Source of the DNA: Hydrogenophaga sp. NFH-34
GTDB lineage: Bacteria; Pseudomonadota; Gammaproteobacteria; Burkholderiales; Burkholderiaceae_C
NCBI RefSeq assembly: GCF_021401345.1
Contig: NZ_JACBGE010000012.1
Span: forward strand, 101,102 to 165,101
Direction of reading: 5' to 3'
Length of the DNA: 64,000 nucleotides
Shown here: one piece after another, positions 50,297-58,075 of the stretch
Position numbering within the stretch: position 1 is the stretch's first letter
How the letters are laid out: each line of letters starts with the position of its first letter
Notes under the pieces: model-generated
The model's input: the letters and a program-made list of their open reading frames with translations, nothing else
Told to the model about the DNA's origin: nothing
Database searches by the model: none
Made by a program: the position numbers and the translations under genes

Positions 50297-52345
50297 ATGG
50301 ACATCCCCCTCTCCCCCGCCGAGCCGGCCATTCCCTATCCGGCCGATGGCCGCGCCGCCACGCTGGTGCACCAAGGCAGTCGCTGCCTGGTTGTCGCGCT
50401 GGCCATGGTGCTCTTGCTGATCATCAACTACGAGGTCTTTGCGCGCTACCTGTTCAACGCCCCCACCGTCTGGGTCATGGAGTACTCCACCTACCTGGTC
50501 GCGGCGATGACCTTCCTGGGCGCCGCGTTCGCGGTGGCGCGTGATGGCCACATCCGCGTGACCCTGCTGCTGGATGCCCTGCCTGCCCGAGGGCGCCTGA
50601 GGCTGGACTACCTGAGCGCCGCCACGGCGCTGTTCATCGCCCTGGTGCTGGCCTGGAAGTCGCTGGAGTTCGTCCATGGCGAATACGACGCCGGCACGCG
50701 AGACTTCGGGCTCATGGCCACGCCCATGTGGGTGCCGCAAAGCGTGGTGGCACTGGGCTATGGGTTCCTGGTCCTGGCGCTGGCACTGCAAATGCACCAC
50801 CTCGCGGGCACCCGGTCGGTCACGCGCACCACCACCGGCGGCCTGTGGCTGGCACTGACGCTGACCGTGCTTGCCGGCCAGGCACTGGATGGGTGGCCAC
50901 TGAACACGATGGCGGGACTGGGACTGATTGCACTGACCGTCCTGGCGCTGTCGGCGCTGTGGGCCGGCCTGGGGCCGACCTTGACCCTGGCGGCCTTCGT
51001 CCTGCCACCGGTGCTGCTCTACGCCGCGACCACCGAGGCCACACCCGCCTGGCAGGCGCTGGCCCTGGTCGGCACCATGCTGTATCTGCTGTTTGCCGGT
51101 GTGCGCGTGGCCTTTGCGCTGGCATGGCTGGGCCTGCTCGGGGTGGTCTTCTGGCTGCCCTCGCCCACGGTGCGCGTGCTGGCCGAACGCGCCTGGTCGG
51201 CGGTGCACACCTTCGAACTCTCCGCCATTCCCATGTTCGTGCTGATGGGCGCACTTCTGGTCAAGAGCGAAGCCTCGGACGACATGTTCGGCGCCATGCG
51301 CGCCTTGCTGGGCCGCGTGCGCGGCGGGCTGGCCTTCGCCTCCATCGGCGCCGCCGGGATCTTTGCCGCCGTTTCGGGCTCCAGTCTGGCCACGGCCGCC
51401 ACCCTGGGCCGCGTGGCCGGGCCGCAGATGCTGGACCAGGGCTACAGCGCGCGGCTGGCCTACGGGGTGCTGGCCGCTGGCGGCACGCTGGGCATCATGA
51501 TTCCGCCCAGCATCGCCATGATCGTCTATGGCTCGCTGGCCGGTGTCCCGGTCACCCAGTTGTTCATTGCGGGCATTGTTCCCGGCATCGTGCTGATGCT
51601 GCTGTTCGCCCTGGTGGTGCTGGGCTGGCTGCTGTTCGATCCGAAAGCCGCACCACCGGCCCACGCCTTCACCTGGCGGGAAAAGCTGCACAGCTTCCGT
51701 GGCGTGGCCCCCTTCATCGCACTCATGGCCTGTGTCCTGGGTGCCCTGTACCTGGGCATTGCCACGCCCACCGAAGCCGGTGCCGTGGGCGCGTTGGCCG
51801 CCCTGCTGCTGTGCCGCTGGCGCGGCACGCTGACCCTTCGGCAGTTCATCGACACCCTGGAAGAAACCGCCCTGGTCACCAGCTTCCTGCTGCTCATTGC
51901 CGTCGGCGCCTCGCAGATGGGCTATGTCATGGACTACCTGAGCATGCCCGCACAGATGGTGACCTACATCCGGGAGCTGAACCTCAGCGGTGTCGAACTG
52001 CTGCTGTGCATCGTGCTCGCCTATCTGGTGCTGGGCATGTTCATCGAACCGATCTCCATGGTGCTGATGACCATGCCCGTCATGCTGCCCCTGATCCAGG
52101 CCGTCGGCTGGGACCCGTTGTGGTTCGGCATCGTGCTGGTGCTGCTGGTGGAGGTGGGCCTGATCACCCCCCCGGTGGGCATGATTCTGTTCGTGCTCGA
52201 AGGCGTGGCCCGAGGACGCACCCGGCTGCAGGACATCTCGCTCGGTGCACTGCCTTTTGTGGTGGCCATGCTGGCCGCTGCCGCCCTGTTCTATGCCTTT
52301 CCCGGCCTGGTGACCTGGCTGCCCAACGCCATGGCCAGCCGCTGA
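50297..52345 (+). CDS. TRAP transporter fused small and large membrane subunits (DctQM)
   Basis: A 682-residue inner-membrane protein. Residues 1-170 are the DctQ part (INYEVFARYLFNAPTVWVME), followed by linking membrane helices, then the DctM part from about 260 (VRVAFALAWLGLLGVVFWLP, SGSSLATAATLGRVAGPQM, GTLGIMIPPSIAMIVYG, EPISMVLMTMPVMLPLIQ). It transports the DctP ligand with a Na+ or proton gradient. It stands between the binding protein and the hydrolase gene. Confidence 0.93.
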   Translation: MDIPLSPAEPAIPYPADGRAATLVHQGSRCLVVALAMVLLLIINYEVFARYLFNAPTVWVMEYSTYLVAAMTFLGAAFAVARDGHIRVTLLLDALPARGRLRLDYLSAATALFIALVLAWKSLEFVHGEYDAGTRDFGLMATPMWVPQSVVALGYGFLVLALALQMHHLAGTRSVTRTTTGGLWLALTLTVLAGQALDGWPLNTMAGLGLIALTVLALSALWAGLGPTLTLAAFVLPPVLLYAATTEATPAWQALALVGTMLYLLFAGVRVAFALAWLGLLGVVFWLPSPTVRVLAERAWSAVHTFELSAIPMFVLMGALLVKSEASDDMFGAMRALLGRVRGGLAFASIGAAGIFAAVSGSSLATAATLGRVAGPQMLDQGYSARLAYGVLAAGGTLGIMIPPSIAMIVYGSLAGVPVTQLFIAGIVPGIVLMLLFALVVLGWLLFDPKAAPPAHAFTWREKLHSFRGVAPFIALMACVLGALYLGIATPTEAGAVGALAALLLCRWRGTLTLRQFIDTLEETALVTSFLLLIAVGASQMGYVMDYLSMPAQMVTYIRELNLSGVELLLCIVLAYLVLGMFIEPISMVLMTMPVMLPLIQAVGWDPLWFGIVLVLLVEVGLITPPVGMILFVLEGVARGRTRLQDISLGALPFVVAMLAAAALFYAFPGLVTWLPNAMASR

Positions 52346-52357
52346 GGGACCCACGAC

Positions 52358-53506
52358 ATGTCCCCCATGCCCCATCCCCTGCACAAAGTCCTGAGCGAAG
52401 GGGTGGCCTTCGGCCACTTCCCGGGAGCGGTCGGCCTCGTGGCCGAGGCGGGCCAGATCACGCATCTCGCGGCGACCGGCCACCTCGACCCGTCCCGGAC
52501 CACGCCCATGCCCACCGACGCCATCTTCTGGATTGCGTCCATGACCAAGCCCATCACCACGGCCGCCGCCTTGCTGCTGGTCGAAGACGGCCGCTTGCGG
52601 CTGGACGATGCCGTTGCCGACTACCTGCCGGCCTTGCGTGGCCTGCGGTTGCCTGGTGGTGCGCCCGCCCCGTGCCCTACCGTTCGCGACCTGATGCGCC
52701 ACACCGCCGGCTTCACCTACGGCCCCTTCGGCGAAGGGCCCGTGCACGCGGCCTACCGCCAAGCCGGGGTGTACGACTTCCACCTCACCAACCAGCAGAT
52801 GGTCGAGCGGCTGGCCACGCTGCCCCTGCTCCACCCTCCCGGCACCACGTTCGAATACGGCATGTCGACCGACGTGCTCGGCGCATTGATCGAAGTCTGC
52901 AGCGGCCAGGCCCTGGGCGACTTCATGCAGGCCCGCGTCTTGGGGCCGCTGGGCATGGTCGACACCGGCTTCGAACTCTCGCCGGCCCAACGCCCGCGCG
53001 TCGCGCGCCCCTGCCCCGCGGAAACGTCGCCGCTGATGCCACCCACCCACGGAACGCGTTGGCAATCGGGCGGCAGCGGGTTGTGGTCCACCGCCGCCGA
53101 CTACCTGCGTTTCGCCCACATGCTGCTGGACCACGGCCGGCACCCCGGTGGGCAGTTGCTCAGCGCCCAGAGCGTGCACGCCATGCGCACCCAGCAATTG
53201 CCACCCGGCGTGGCCTGGGGCGAGTACGTGGACGCCATGGGGCCCATCGCCCCCACCGTCGCCATGGGCCAGGGATTCGGCTTGGGGTTGTCCGTGCGTC
53301 TGGACGACGGCACCAACCCCCTGCCCGGCCATGCCGGTGACTTCAGTTGGCCAGGGGTGTCCGGCTGCCTCTTCTGGGGCGACCCCCAACGCCAGTGGGT
53401 CGTGATCGCCATGCTGCAAGCGCCCTCTCACCGGCTGACCTACCGCGCCAGGTGTCGGCAGGCCTTGTATGGAACCCCCTCTGCAACCCTGGAGTCCCGC
53501 TCATGA
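52358..53506 (+). CDS. Beta-lactamase-fold (class C-like) serine hydrolase
   Basis: A 382-residue esterase/peptidase-type serine hydrolase of the beta-lactamase family. The S-x-x-K nucleophile motif is in FWIASMTKPITTAAALLL near residues 65-68, and a Tyr in TTFEYGMSTDVLG near 168 fits the second catalytic motif. No signal peptide is seen, so it is probably a cytoplasmic esterase or lactonase acting on the imported compound rather than a resistance enzyme. It is 12 bp after the TRAP gene and overlaps the dehydrogenase gene by 4 bp. Confidence 0.85.
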   Translation: MSPMPHPLHKVLSEGVAFGHFPGAVGLVAEAGQITHLAATGHLDPSRTTPMPTDAIFWIASMTKPITTAAALLLVEDGRLRLDDAVADYLPALRGLRLPGGAPAPCPTVRDLMRHTAGFTYGPFGEGPVHAAYRQAGVYDFHLTNQQMVERLATLPLLHPPGTTFEYGMSTDVLGALIEVCSGQALGDFMQARVLGPLGMVDTGFELSPAQRPRVARPCPAETSPLMPPTHGTRWQSGGSGLWSTAADYLRFAHMLLDHGRHPGGQLLSAQSVHAMRTQQLPPGVAWGEYVDAMGPIAPTVAMGQGFGLGLSVRLDDGTNPLPGHAGDFSWPGVSGCLFWGDPQRQWVVIAMLQAPSHRLTYRARCRQALYGTPSATLESRS

Positions 53507-54441
53507 ATCTGGGTACCACTGTGTTCTCCCGCCCCGCCGTGGTCGGTGGCGGGCTCATGGGCGCCGGCATCGCCGCCCGCCTGGCCCTGGCCGGTGCCCG
53601 GCCCGTGGTGCACGACAGCGCGCCCGACGCCCAGGCCCGCGTACGCGCCCATTGCCAGGCCATTGTTGAAGAGCTTCAAGCCGCAGGCTGTCTGGACCCG
53701 GCCCAAGCAGCGGACGCTCTGGGCCGCGTGCAGGTCGCCCACCCGTTGGAGGCACTGGCCGACGCCAGCCTGGTGATCGAGGCGATTCCGGAATCGCTGG
53801 GCGCCAAGCAGGCGCTGTATGCCCGGCTTGAAGCCATCGTCGGTCCCGGCACCGTGATCGCCAGCAGCACCAGCGGCCTGCTCCCGGCCACGTTGGCCGA
53901 ACCGCTCACGCACCCCGAGCGCTTCCTGATCGCGCACTTCTGGAACCCGCCGCACCTCATGCCCCTGGTGGAAGTGGTGCCCGCACCCGCCACGCGCCGC
54001 GACCTGCTGGACGCCGTCATGAGCGGCCTTGAGCACCACGGCTGCGCGCCGGTCTTGCTGCACCAGGCAGTGCCCGGCTTCATTGGCAACCGCATCCAGT
54101 TCGCCGTCTTGCGGGAAGCCCTGCACCTCCTGCGCGAACACGTGGCCGACGCCAACACCATCGACCGCGTCGTCCGCGAAACCCTGGGGCGGCGCTACCA
54201 CCGGATCGGCCCGCTCGAAGGTGCCGACGCCGGTGGGCTGGACACCTTTCTGGCCATCGCCACGCACCTCATGCCCACGCTGGCCAAGGACGAAGACGTG
54301 TTGGCGCTGCTGCAAACGCGGGTGCAGCAAGGCCAGCTCGGCCGCAAGAGCGGCCAGGGCCTGGTGACCTGGGACACCCAACGGCAGGACCGCTTCCGCC
54401 AGGCACGGCGAGACATGCTCAACGACCTGTCTGCACCCTGA
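53503..54441 (+). CDS. 3-hydroxyacyl-CoA dehydrogenase-family oxidoreductase
   Basis: A 312-residue NAD-dependent dehydrogenase of the 3-hydroxyacyl-CoA/L-carnitine/lambda-crystallin group. Rossmann motif VVGGGLMGAGIAARLALAG near residues 9-27, DASLVIEAIPESLGAKQALY, the SSTSGLLPATLAE loop and the catalytic-His region FLIAHFWNPPHLMPLVEVVP near 142-160. The ATG overlaps the hydrolase stop (ATGA). Last gene of the AraC-linked operon; the substrate is probably a beta-hydroxy acid or ester derived from the TRAP ligand. Confidence 0.88.
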   Translation: MNLGTTVFSRPAVVGGGLMGAGIAARLALAGARPVVHDSAPDAQARVRAHCQAIVEELQAAGCLDPAQAADALGRVQVAHPLEALADASLVIEAIPESLGAKQALYARLEAIVGPGTVIASSTSGLLPATLAEPLTHPERFLIAHFWNPPHLMPLVEVVPAPATRRDLLDAVMSGLEHHGCAPVLLHQAVPGFIGNRIQFAVLREALHLLREHVADANTIDRVVRETLGRRYHRIGPLEGADAGGLDTFLAIATHLMPTLAKDEDVLALLQTRVQQGQLGRKSGQGLVTWDTQRQDRFRQARRDMLNDLSAP

Positions 54442-54523
54442 CCCCCTGCGAGCGTGCGCGCGCCACCGACGCGCTGCGCTGACCGTCGCCGAACTCGCCG
54501 CAGATGCCGTCAGCCGGCCTGGC

Positions 54524-54733
54524 TCACGCCAGCGTGTTCACCTGCGTGCCCACGGCGCCCTCCGTCGCCAGCGGCAAATCACCCGCCACCGCGCTCAACA
54601 AAGTCGCCGCCGCCGAAGCCTGCGTGGCCATGGCCTCCTTGAGCACATGGATCTGCACCTGCTGCTCGACCGCACCCTGGCGCATCTGCATCACACGGTC
54701 AACAACCAGGGCGGGGGAAACGGACATGTCCAT
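54524..54733 (-). CDS. YjfB-type putative motility protein
   Basis: A 69-residue protein with the YjfB pattern: short N-terminal Met-Asp segment, then VMQMRQGAVEQQVQIHVLKE and AMATQASAAATLLSAV, ending in a Gly-x-x-Val-Asn-x-x-Ala tail (GTQVNTLA). This family is described as putative motility proteins of unknown role. A GAGGA ribosome site favours the ATG at 54733. A sigma-28-type promoter directly upstream supports membership of the flagellar regulon. Confidence 0.8.
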   Translation of the reverse strand: MDMSVSPALVVDRVMQMRQGAVEQQVQIHVLKEAMATQASAAATLLSAVAGDLPLATEGAVGTQVNTLA

Positions 54734-54759
54734 GGGCATCCTCGAAAACGGTTCCCCTG

Positions 54760-54787
54760 TTATCGGCCGGTGGGCCAGGATGCTTGA
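54760..54787 (-). promoter_or_regulatory. Sigma-28-type promoter of the YjfB-like gene
   Basis: On the minus strand TCAAGCAT, 12 bp, GCCGATAA. The -10 box is a perfect match and the -35 box has the TCAAG core. Predicted leader about 15-20 nt. Confidence 0.7.
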
Positions 54788-54818
54788 ACCGGTGATGGTG
54801 CATGCCGCATCAGGCAGG

Positions 54819-54846
54819 TTGACAAGCGTATCCCGCAGGATACATT
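54819..54846 (+). promoter_or_regulatory. Promoter with palindromic operator of the toxin-remnant/antitoxin gene
   Basis: TTGACA (54819-54824), 16-bp spacer, TACATT (54841-54846). The palindrome GTATCC-CGCA-GGATAC (54828-54843) fills the spacer and runs into the -10 box, as expected for an autorepressing antitoxin. The predicted start of transcription falls at about the ATG of the remnant frame (54854). Confidence 0.75.
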
Positions 54847-54853
54847 TTCTGCC

Positions 54854-54976
54854 ATGCGCGACTACACAGAACGCAACAGAGAGCTGATCGTGCTGCTGGC
54901 GGGTGGCGACAAGTCCAGCCAGCAGAAAGACATCGAGATGGCGCTCGAACTCGCGCGCCATCTGTGGGAGTACTCC
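54854..54976 (+). pseudogene. HigB/RelE-type toxin remnant
   Basis: Forty-one residues matching only the C-terminal part of a HigB-like addiction-module killer protein (NRELIVLLAGGDKSSQQKDI, then EMALELARHLWE). The N-terminal 60 or so residues of the usual 100-residue toxin are gone, and the stop codon has been lost, so the frame runs straight into the antitoxin. Any translation would start on a nearly leaderless mRNA. Toxic activity is not expected. Confidence 0.75.
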
Positions 54977-55285
54977 ATGACCAAAGCGACCACACCCAAA
55001 ACCAAAACCGTCGCCTACGACGTCGCCGAACAGCTGCGCACGCCCGAAGAAATGGCCGCGTACCTCGACGCCTGGCTCACCGACGCGCCCGACGACGCCA
55101 CAGGCATCGCCCGCGCCCTGGGCGACATCGCCCGCGCCAAAGGCATGACCCAGGTCGCCCGCGATGCCGGGCTGAGCCGCGAGAGCCTGTACAAGGCACT
55201 GAGCGAAAACGGCAACCCGAGCTTCGCGACCGTGCTCAAGGTGGCGAAGGCATTGGGCGTTCGGCTACACGCGCAGGTGGCATGA
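54977..55285 (+). CDS. HigA-type antitoxin (HTH)
   Basis: A complete 102-residue addiction-module antidote protein. The C-terminal HTH reads IARAKGMTQVARDAGLSRES, then LYKALSENGNPSFATVLKV. It has its own ribosome-binding site (GGGAG, 6 nt before the ATG), so it can be made independently of the remnant frame. With the toxin truncated it is an orphan antitoxin, probably still repressing the palindromic promoter upstream. Confidence 0.85.
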   Translation: MTKATTPKTKTVAYDVAEQLRTPEEMAAYLDAWLTDAPDDATGIARALGDIARAKGMTQVARDAGLSRESLYKALSENGNPSFATVLKVAKALGVRLHAQVA

Positions 55286-55307
55286 ACGAAACAGATTGGA
55301 GCCCTTG

Positions 55308-55754
55308 ATGACCTCTCTAGCCGCCACCCCCTGGAAAGAGTCCCAAGGCACCTGCGCGTGCTGCGGGAACACCTCGAAAACCATCTGGGGCGACCTGTCC
55401 GACGACCAAGCCACACACGCGGTCTACTACATCCAGTGGACCGTGGACTCACCCGACCACTACCCCAGCATCGATCTCATCATCGGCCCGTGGGGCGACG
55501 GAGCGGACGCTGACCAGCGAGTGCTCGCCTGCCTCCGGTTCAGGCCCGCGCCCGATGGCGGTTCGTTCATGGTCATCGACGCAGGCGACCGGCGCCGCAG
55601 CAACAAACCACTCTTCACCCGAAGCCTGCGCCGTGATGAAGTCGTCGGCACACCGCTGGCGTCACAGGTGTTCCAGTTGGTAGACGCCATCTGGCTGACC
55701 GATCCGCGCATTGAGGAAGTGAAGGCGCTCTGCCAAGCCTTGCCTCGCCAGTAA
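55308..55754 (+). CDS. Hypothetical protein with N-terminal Cys cluster
   Basis: A 148-residue protein of no recognised family. The N-terminus has a CACCG cluster (about residues 15-19), followed by HAVYYIQWTVDSPDHYPSID and LIIGPWGDGADADQRVLACL. Size, acidic composition and location next to a toxin-antitoxin locus recall small immunity-type proteins, but this is only an impression. The start at 55308 follows GGAG; the gap to the antitoxin is 22 bp, so they could share a transcript. Confidence 0.6.
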   Translation: MTSLAATPWKESQGTCACCGNTSKTIWGDLSDDQATHAVYYIQWTVDSPDHYPSIDLIIGPWGDGADADQRVLACLRFRPAPDGGSFMVIDAGDRRRSNKPLFTRSLRRDEVVGTPLASQVFQLVDAIWLTDPRIEEVKALCQALPRQ

Positions 55755-55822
55755 CAAACCGAACAAAATGGCCGCAGAGCCATTCCGGCCCGACCACATA
55801 CATCGCCCGGGGAGGGTGCGAC

Positions 55823-57442
55823 ATGGTTTCAGAGGCATCACCGCGCCGGTTTCACATCCGCGCTGACCGCGAACTCGCGCACCCGCAGATGCTCAGCCTG
55901 CGGGACGAACACCTCGCTGGCATGTGCGCCGCCTCACCGCCCGAATGCGTGTTCGCGCTCGACCTGGACGGCCTGCGCCGGCCCGAGATCACCTTCCTCA
56001 CCGCCTGGCGCCTGCCGCCGGACGCCCCGCCCGGCGCTGAACCCGACCCGTTTGCAGGCGATGAGGGCGAACTGGTCGCCATGGGCGCCCTCAAGGAACT
56101 GACGCCCACCACCGCCACCGAAGGCGGCCACGGCGAACTCAAGTCCATGCGCACCAGCGCGCGCCACCTGCGCCAGGGCGCCGCACAGGCCATCCTCACC
56201 GAACTGCTGACCCTGGCCCGCGAGCGCGGCTACGCGCGCGTCAGCCTGGAAACCGGCAGCACACCGCCGTTTGATGCGGCGATCGCGATGTACCGGCGGT
56301 TCGGGTTTGAGGAATGTGGGCCATTTGCGGATTACAGGGTGAATCCGTTTAGTCGGTTTATGCAACTCGACCTGGCTTGCACACTTGCGTCGTCCCGAGT
56401 GGCGGGCGCCATAAGGAGCAATGGTGACGCCCCAATCTCCCTGCACGCCTCGCTGGGGTTTCCCGCGCCTGAGCCGGTCGCCACCCTCCGGTCCGTGGCT
56501 CACCTGTTTGGCCCCCGGAAGAAGCGATGCGGCATCTACCTGCTCGTGTTTGCCGACAGCAGCATCTACATCGGCCAAGCCATCGATGCGGTCAGGCGTT
56601 TTGCGCAGCACCGTCAAACCTACGACGACATCGACGCCTTTGCGTTCATCCCTGTGGCGTCATCGCGGCTGAACGACACCGAACGCACCATGATCCAGAC
56701 GGCGGAGCGCGACGGTCATGTGTTGCGCAACACGATGTTCGTCTCCAGCATTCACGGAGAGACCGACCTCGACGGGTTGCTTTCGCCCGATGAACAGCAG
56801 CGATGGCTGGCGGCACCCGTCCAGGTCAACCAGTTGGGCGGGCATGCACGCCAGTCCCTCTCGGCCTCTCACCGGGCCCGGTTTCAGCCGCGCTATGAGG
56901 TGTTTCTGAGGACACCGCTCAGCGACTGGGTGCTCGACCTGCTGGCGGACTATGTGGAATGCGCCGTCCCGCATCCGTCGCTGACTGAGTACACCTTCTG
57001 GGCGCTCAGCTGTATGCCGGGCACCAATTCGTACACCGCTCCGCGCTTCTGCACCCTGAGCGTGGGTGTCATGGAGGTTTTTGTCCTGGGGCATCTTCGC
57101 GGCCATCCGGGCCTCCCCTGGGGCTTTGTGAACGTGGCGAGCGACGTGCTGGATCGCGAGTTCGGTTCACGCTCCGCCTTTGAACAAGCGTTTCCCGATG
57201 TCGAAGTCATCCCGTCCGACTACCGAGATGCCGGCCCCTTCCAAGTGCGGCTTTGGCCAAGACTGGAACACGCGGGCGTTGAGCCGCTGGAGTGGCTGCT
57301 TCAGCATCCGGGGGTCCAGCGCGCCTCTGCCGCGCTGGTGTTGCGCGTCATGCGAAAGCGCGCGACGATCTACGGTAAGTACCATTGCAAACAGATGGCA
57401 GATGCCGTGCTGGATCGCCTGGACAAGGCCCCAAGCCGCTAA
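55823..57442 (+). CDS. GNAT acetyltransferase-GIY-YIG nuclease fusion (possibly two genes joined by an indel)
   Basis: A 539-residue frame with two unrelated parts. Residues 1-187 are a complete GNAT acetyltransferase of the YsnE-like type (GELKSMRTSARHLRQGAAQ, RVSLETGSTPPFDAAIAMYR, RFGFEECGPFADYRVNPFSR, ending FMQLDL). From about 235 comes a GIY-YIG nuclease domain: GIYLLVFADSSIYIG, catalytic Arg in RRFAQHR, Glu in NDTERTMI near 285 and Asn in LRNT near 302, followed by about 230 residues of unknown type. A GGGAGG site precedes the ATG. At the junction AAGGAG-CA-ATGGTG (56413-56426) lies one frame off the nuclease frame, which suggests a lost base has fused two genes. Confidence 0.8.
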   Translation: MVSEASPRRFHIRADRELAHPQMLSLRDEHLAGMCAASPPECVFALDLDGLRRPEITFLTAWRLPPDAPPGAEPDPFAGDEGELVAMGALKELTPTTATEGGHGELKSMRTSARHLRQGAAQAILTELLTLARERGYARVSLETGSTPPFDAAIAMYRRFGFEECGPFADYRVNPFSRFMQLDLACTLASSRVAGAIRSNGDAPISLHASLGFPAPEPVATLRSVAHLFGPRKKRCGIYLLVFADSSIYIGQAIDAVRRFAQHRQTYDDIDAFAFIPVASSRLNDTERTMIQTAERDGHVLRNTMFVSSIHGETDLDGLLSPDEQQRWLAAPVQVNQLGGHARQSLSASHRARFQPRYEVFLRTPLSDWVLDLLADYVECAVPHPSLTEYTFWALSCMPGTNSYTAPRFCTLSVGVMEVFVLGHLRGHPGLPWGFVNVASDVLDREFGSRSAFEQAFPDVEVIPSDYRDAGPFQVRLWPRLEHAGVEPLEWLLQHPGVQRASAALVLRVMRKRATIYGKYHCKQMADAVLDRLDKAPSR

Positions 57443-57451
57443 CTGGCTCCT

Positions 57452-57742
57452 TCAAAACCCGGCCTCCTTCTGATGTCGCACCGCCAGCACGACGATCGCA
57501 TCGCCATCCAGCCGGTAGCGCGCCACGTAGCCGCTGTCGCCGAAGTCAATCAGCCATTCGCGGAATTCGACGGGCAGGTCCTCGATGGGGCGCCCCATGC
57601 CCGGTTGCAGGGTCAACACCTTGACCCCTTGGCGTATGGTCTGCACGGCGCGCCGGGCGGCATCCAAGTTCTTGCTGGACACAAATCGGTACAGGCGCTG
57701 CACATCGGCCAGCGCCTGCGGCGTCCAGATCAGGCGTGGCAT
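57452..57742 (-). CDS. ParE/RelE-family toxin
   Basis: A 96-residue toxin with the family order: WTPQALADVQRLYRFVSSKN at the N-terminus, the LTLQPGMGRPIEDLP loop, and the C-terminal strands with YVARYRLDGDAIVVLAVRHQKEAGF. The full length and intact C-terminal Arg/His suggest an active member; ParE toxins act on gyrase and RelE toxins on translating mRNA, and the sequence alone does not separate them. It overlaps the antitoxin end by 13 bp and is convergent with the GIY-YIG gene (9 bp). Confidence 0.9.
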   Translation of the reverse strand: MPRLIWTPQALADVQRLYRFVSSKNLDAARRAVQTIRQGVKVLTLQPGMGRPIEDLPVEFREWLIDFGDSGYVARYRLDGDAIVVLAVRHQKEAGF

Positions 57743-58023
57743 TCAGGCGGCTCCACGTCCTTGCCTTGTTCGAGTTCGCTCAGCCAGGCATCGGCTTCTT
57801 CAGCAGTGATGTGCAGGCCGCCGTTGGCGCGGTAGCTTTCCCAGGCCTTGAGGGTGTCCTGCCGCAAGGCTTCGCGCTGCTCCTCGCGCTCCACATACTG
57901 TTGAATGGCCTCGCGCATGAGCCAGTGTGGCGTGCGCTGGCGGGCGTCGGCCAGGCGCTTGACGCGGGCGCGGGTGTCTTCATCGATCTTGATGGCAACG
58001 GGGCGGATGACGGCGGCGGGCAT
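57730..58023 (-). CDS. CopG/ribbon-helix-helix antitoxin
   Basis: A 97-residue antitoxin. The N-terminal ribbon-helix-helix (VAIKIDEDTRARVKRLADAR, then RTPHWLMREAIQQYVEREEQ) binds DNA, and an acidic C-terminus (EEADAWLSELEQGKDVEPPE) should bind the toxin. AGGAGG is placed 6 nt before the ATG. It is the first gene of the pair and follows a promoter that overlaps direct repeats. Confidence 0.9.
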   Translation of the reverse strand: MPAAVIRPVAIKIDEDTRARVKRLADARQRTPHWLMREAIQQYVEREEQREALRQDTLKAWESYRANGGLHITAEEADAWLSELEQGKDVEPPECHA

Positions 58024-58035
58024 GGTGGCCTCCTG

Positions 58036-58075
58036 GGTATTTCGAGGTATTACCTTAACATACCCGCTCCCGCAA
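58036..58075 (-). promoter_or_regulatory. Promoter/operator of the toxin-antitoxin pair
   Basis: On the minus strand TTGCGG (58075-58070), 17 bp, TAATAC (58052-58047). Two GGTATT repeats (58036-58041 and 58046-58051 on the plus strand) are 10 bp apart, one helical turn, and overlap the -10 box, suiting cooperative binding of a ribbon-helix-helix repressor. The -35 box lies inside the 3' end of the acyl-CoA synthetase gene. Confidence 0.65.

Noticed and set aside
50285..53431. A 1048-codon open frame on the minus strand
   Set aside because: It is antisense to the TRAP permease and hydrolase genes; His/Gln/Gly-rich with no domain or ribosome site. It is a shadow caused by high GC at third codon positions.
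56421..56672. An 83-codon frame starting at a good ribosome site inside the GNAT/GIY-YIG gene
   Set aside because: The translation is not protein-like. The start signal is better explained as the former start of the nuclease gene before a frame change.
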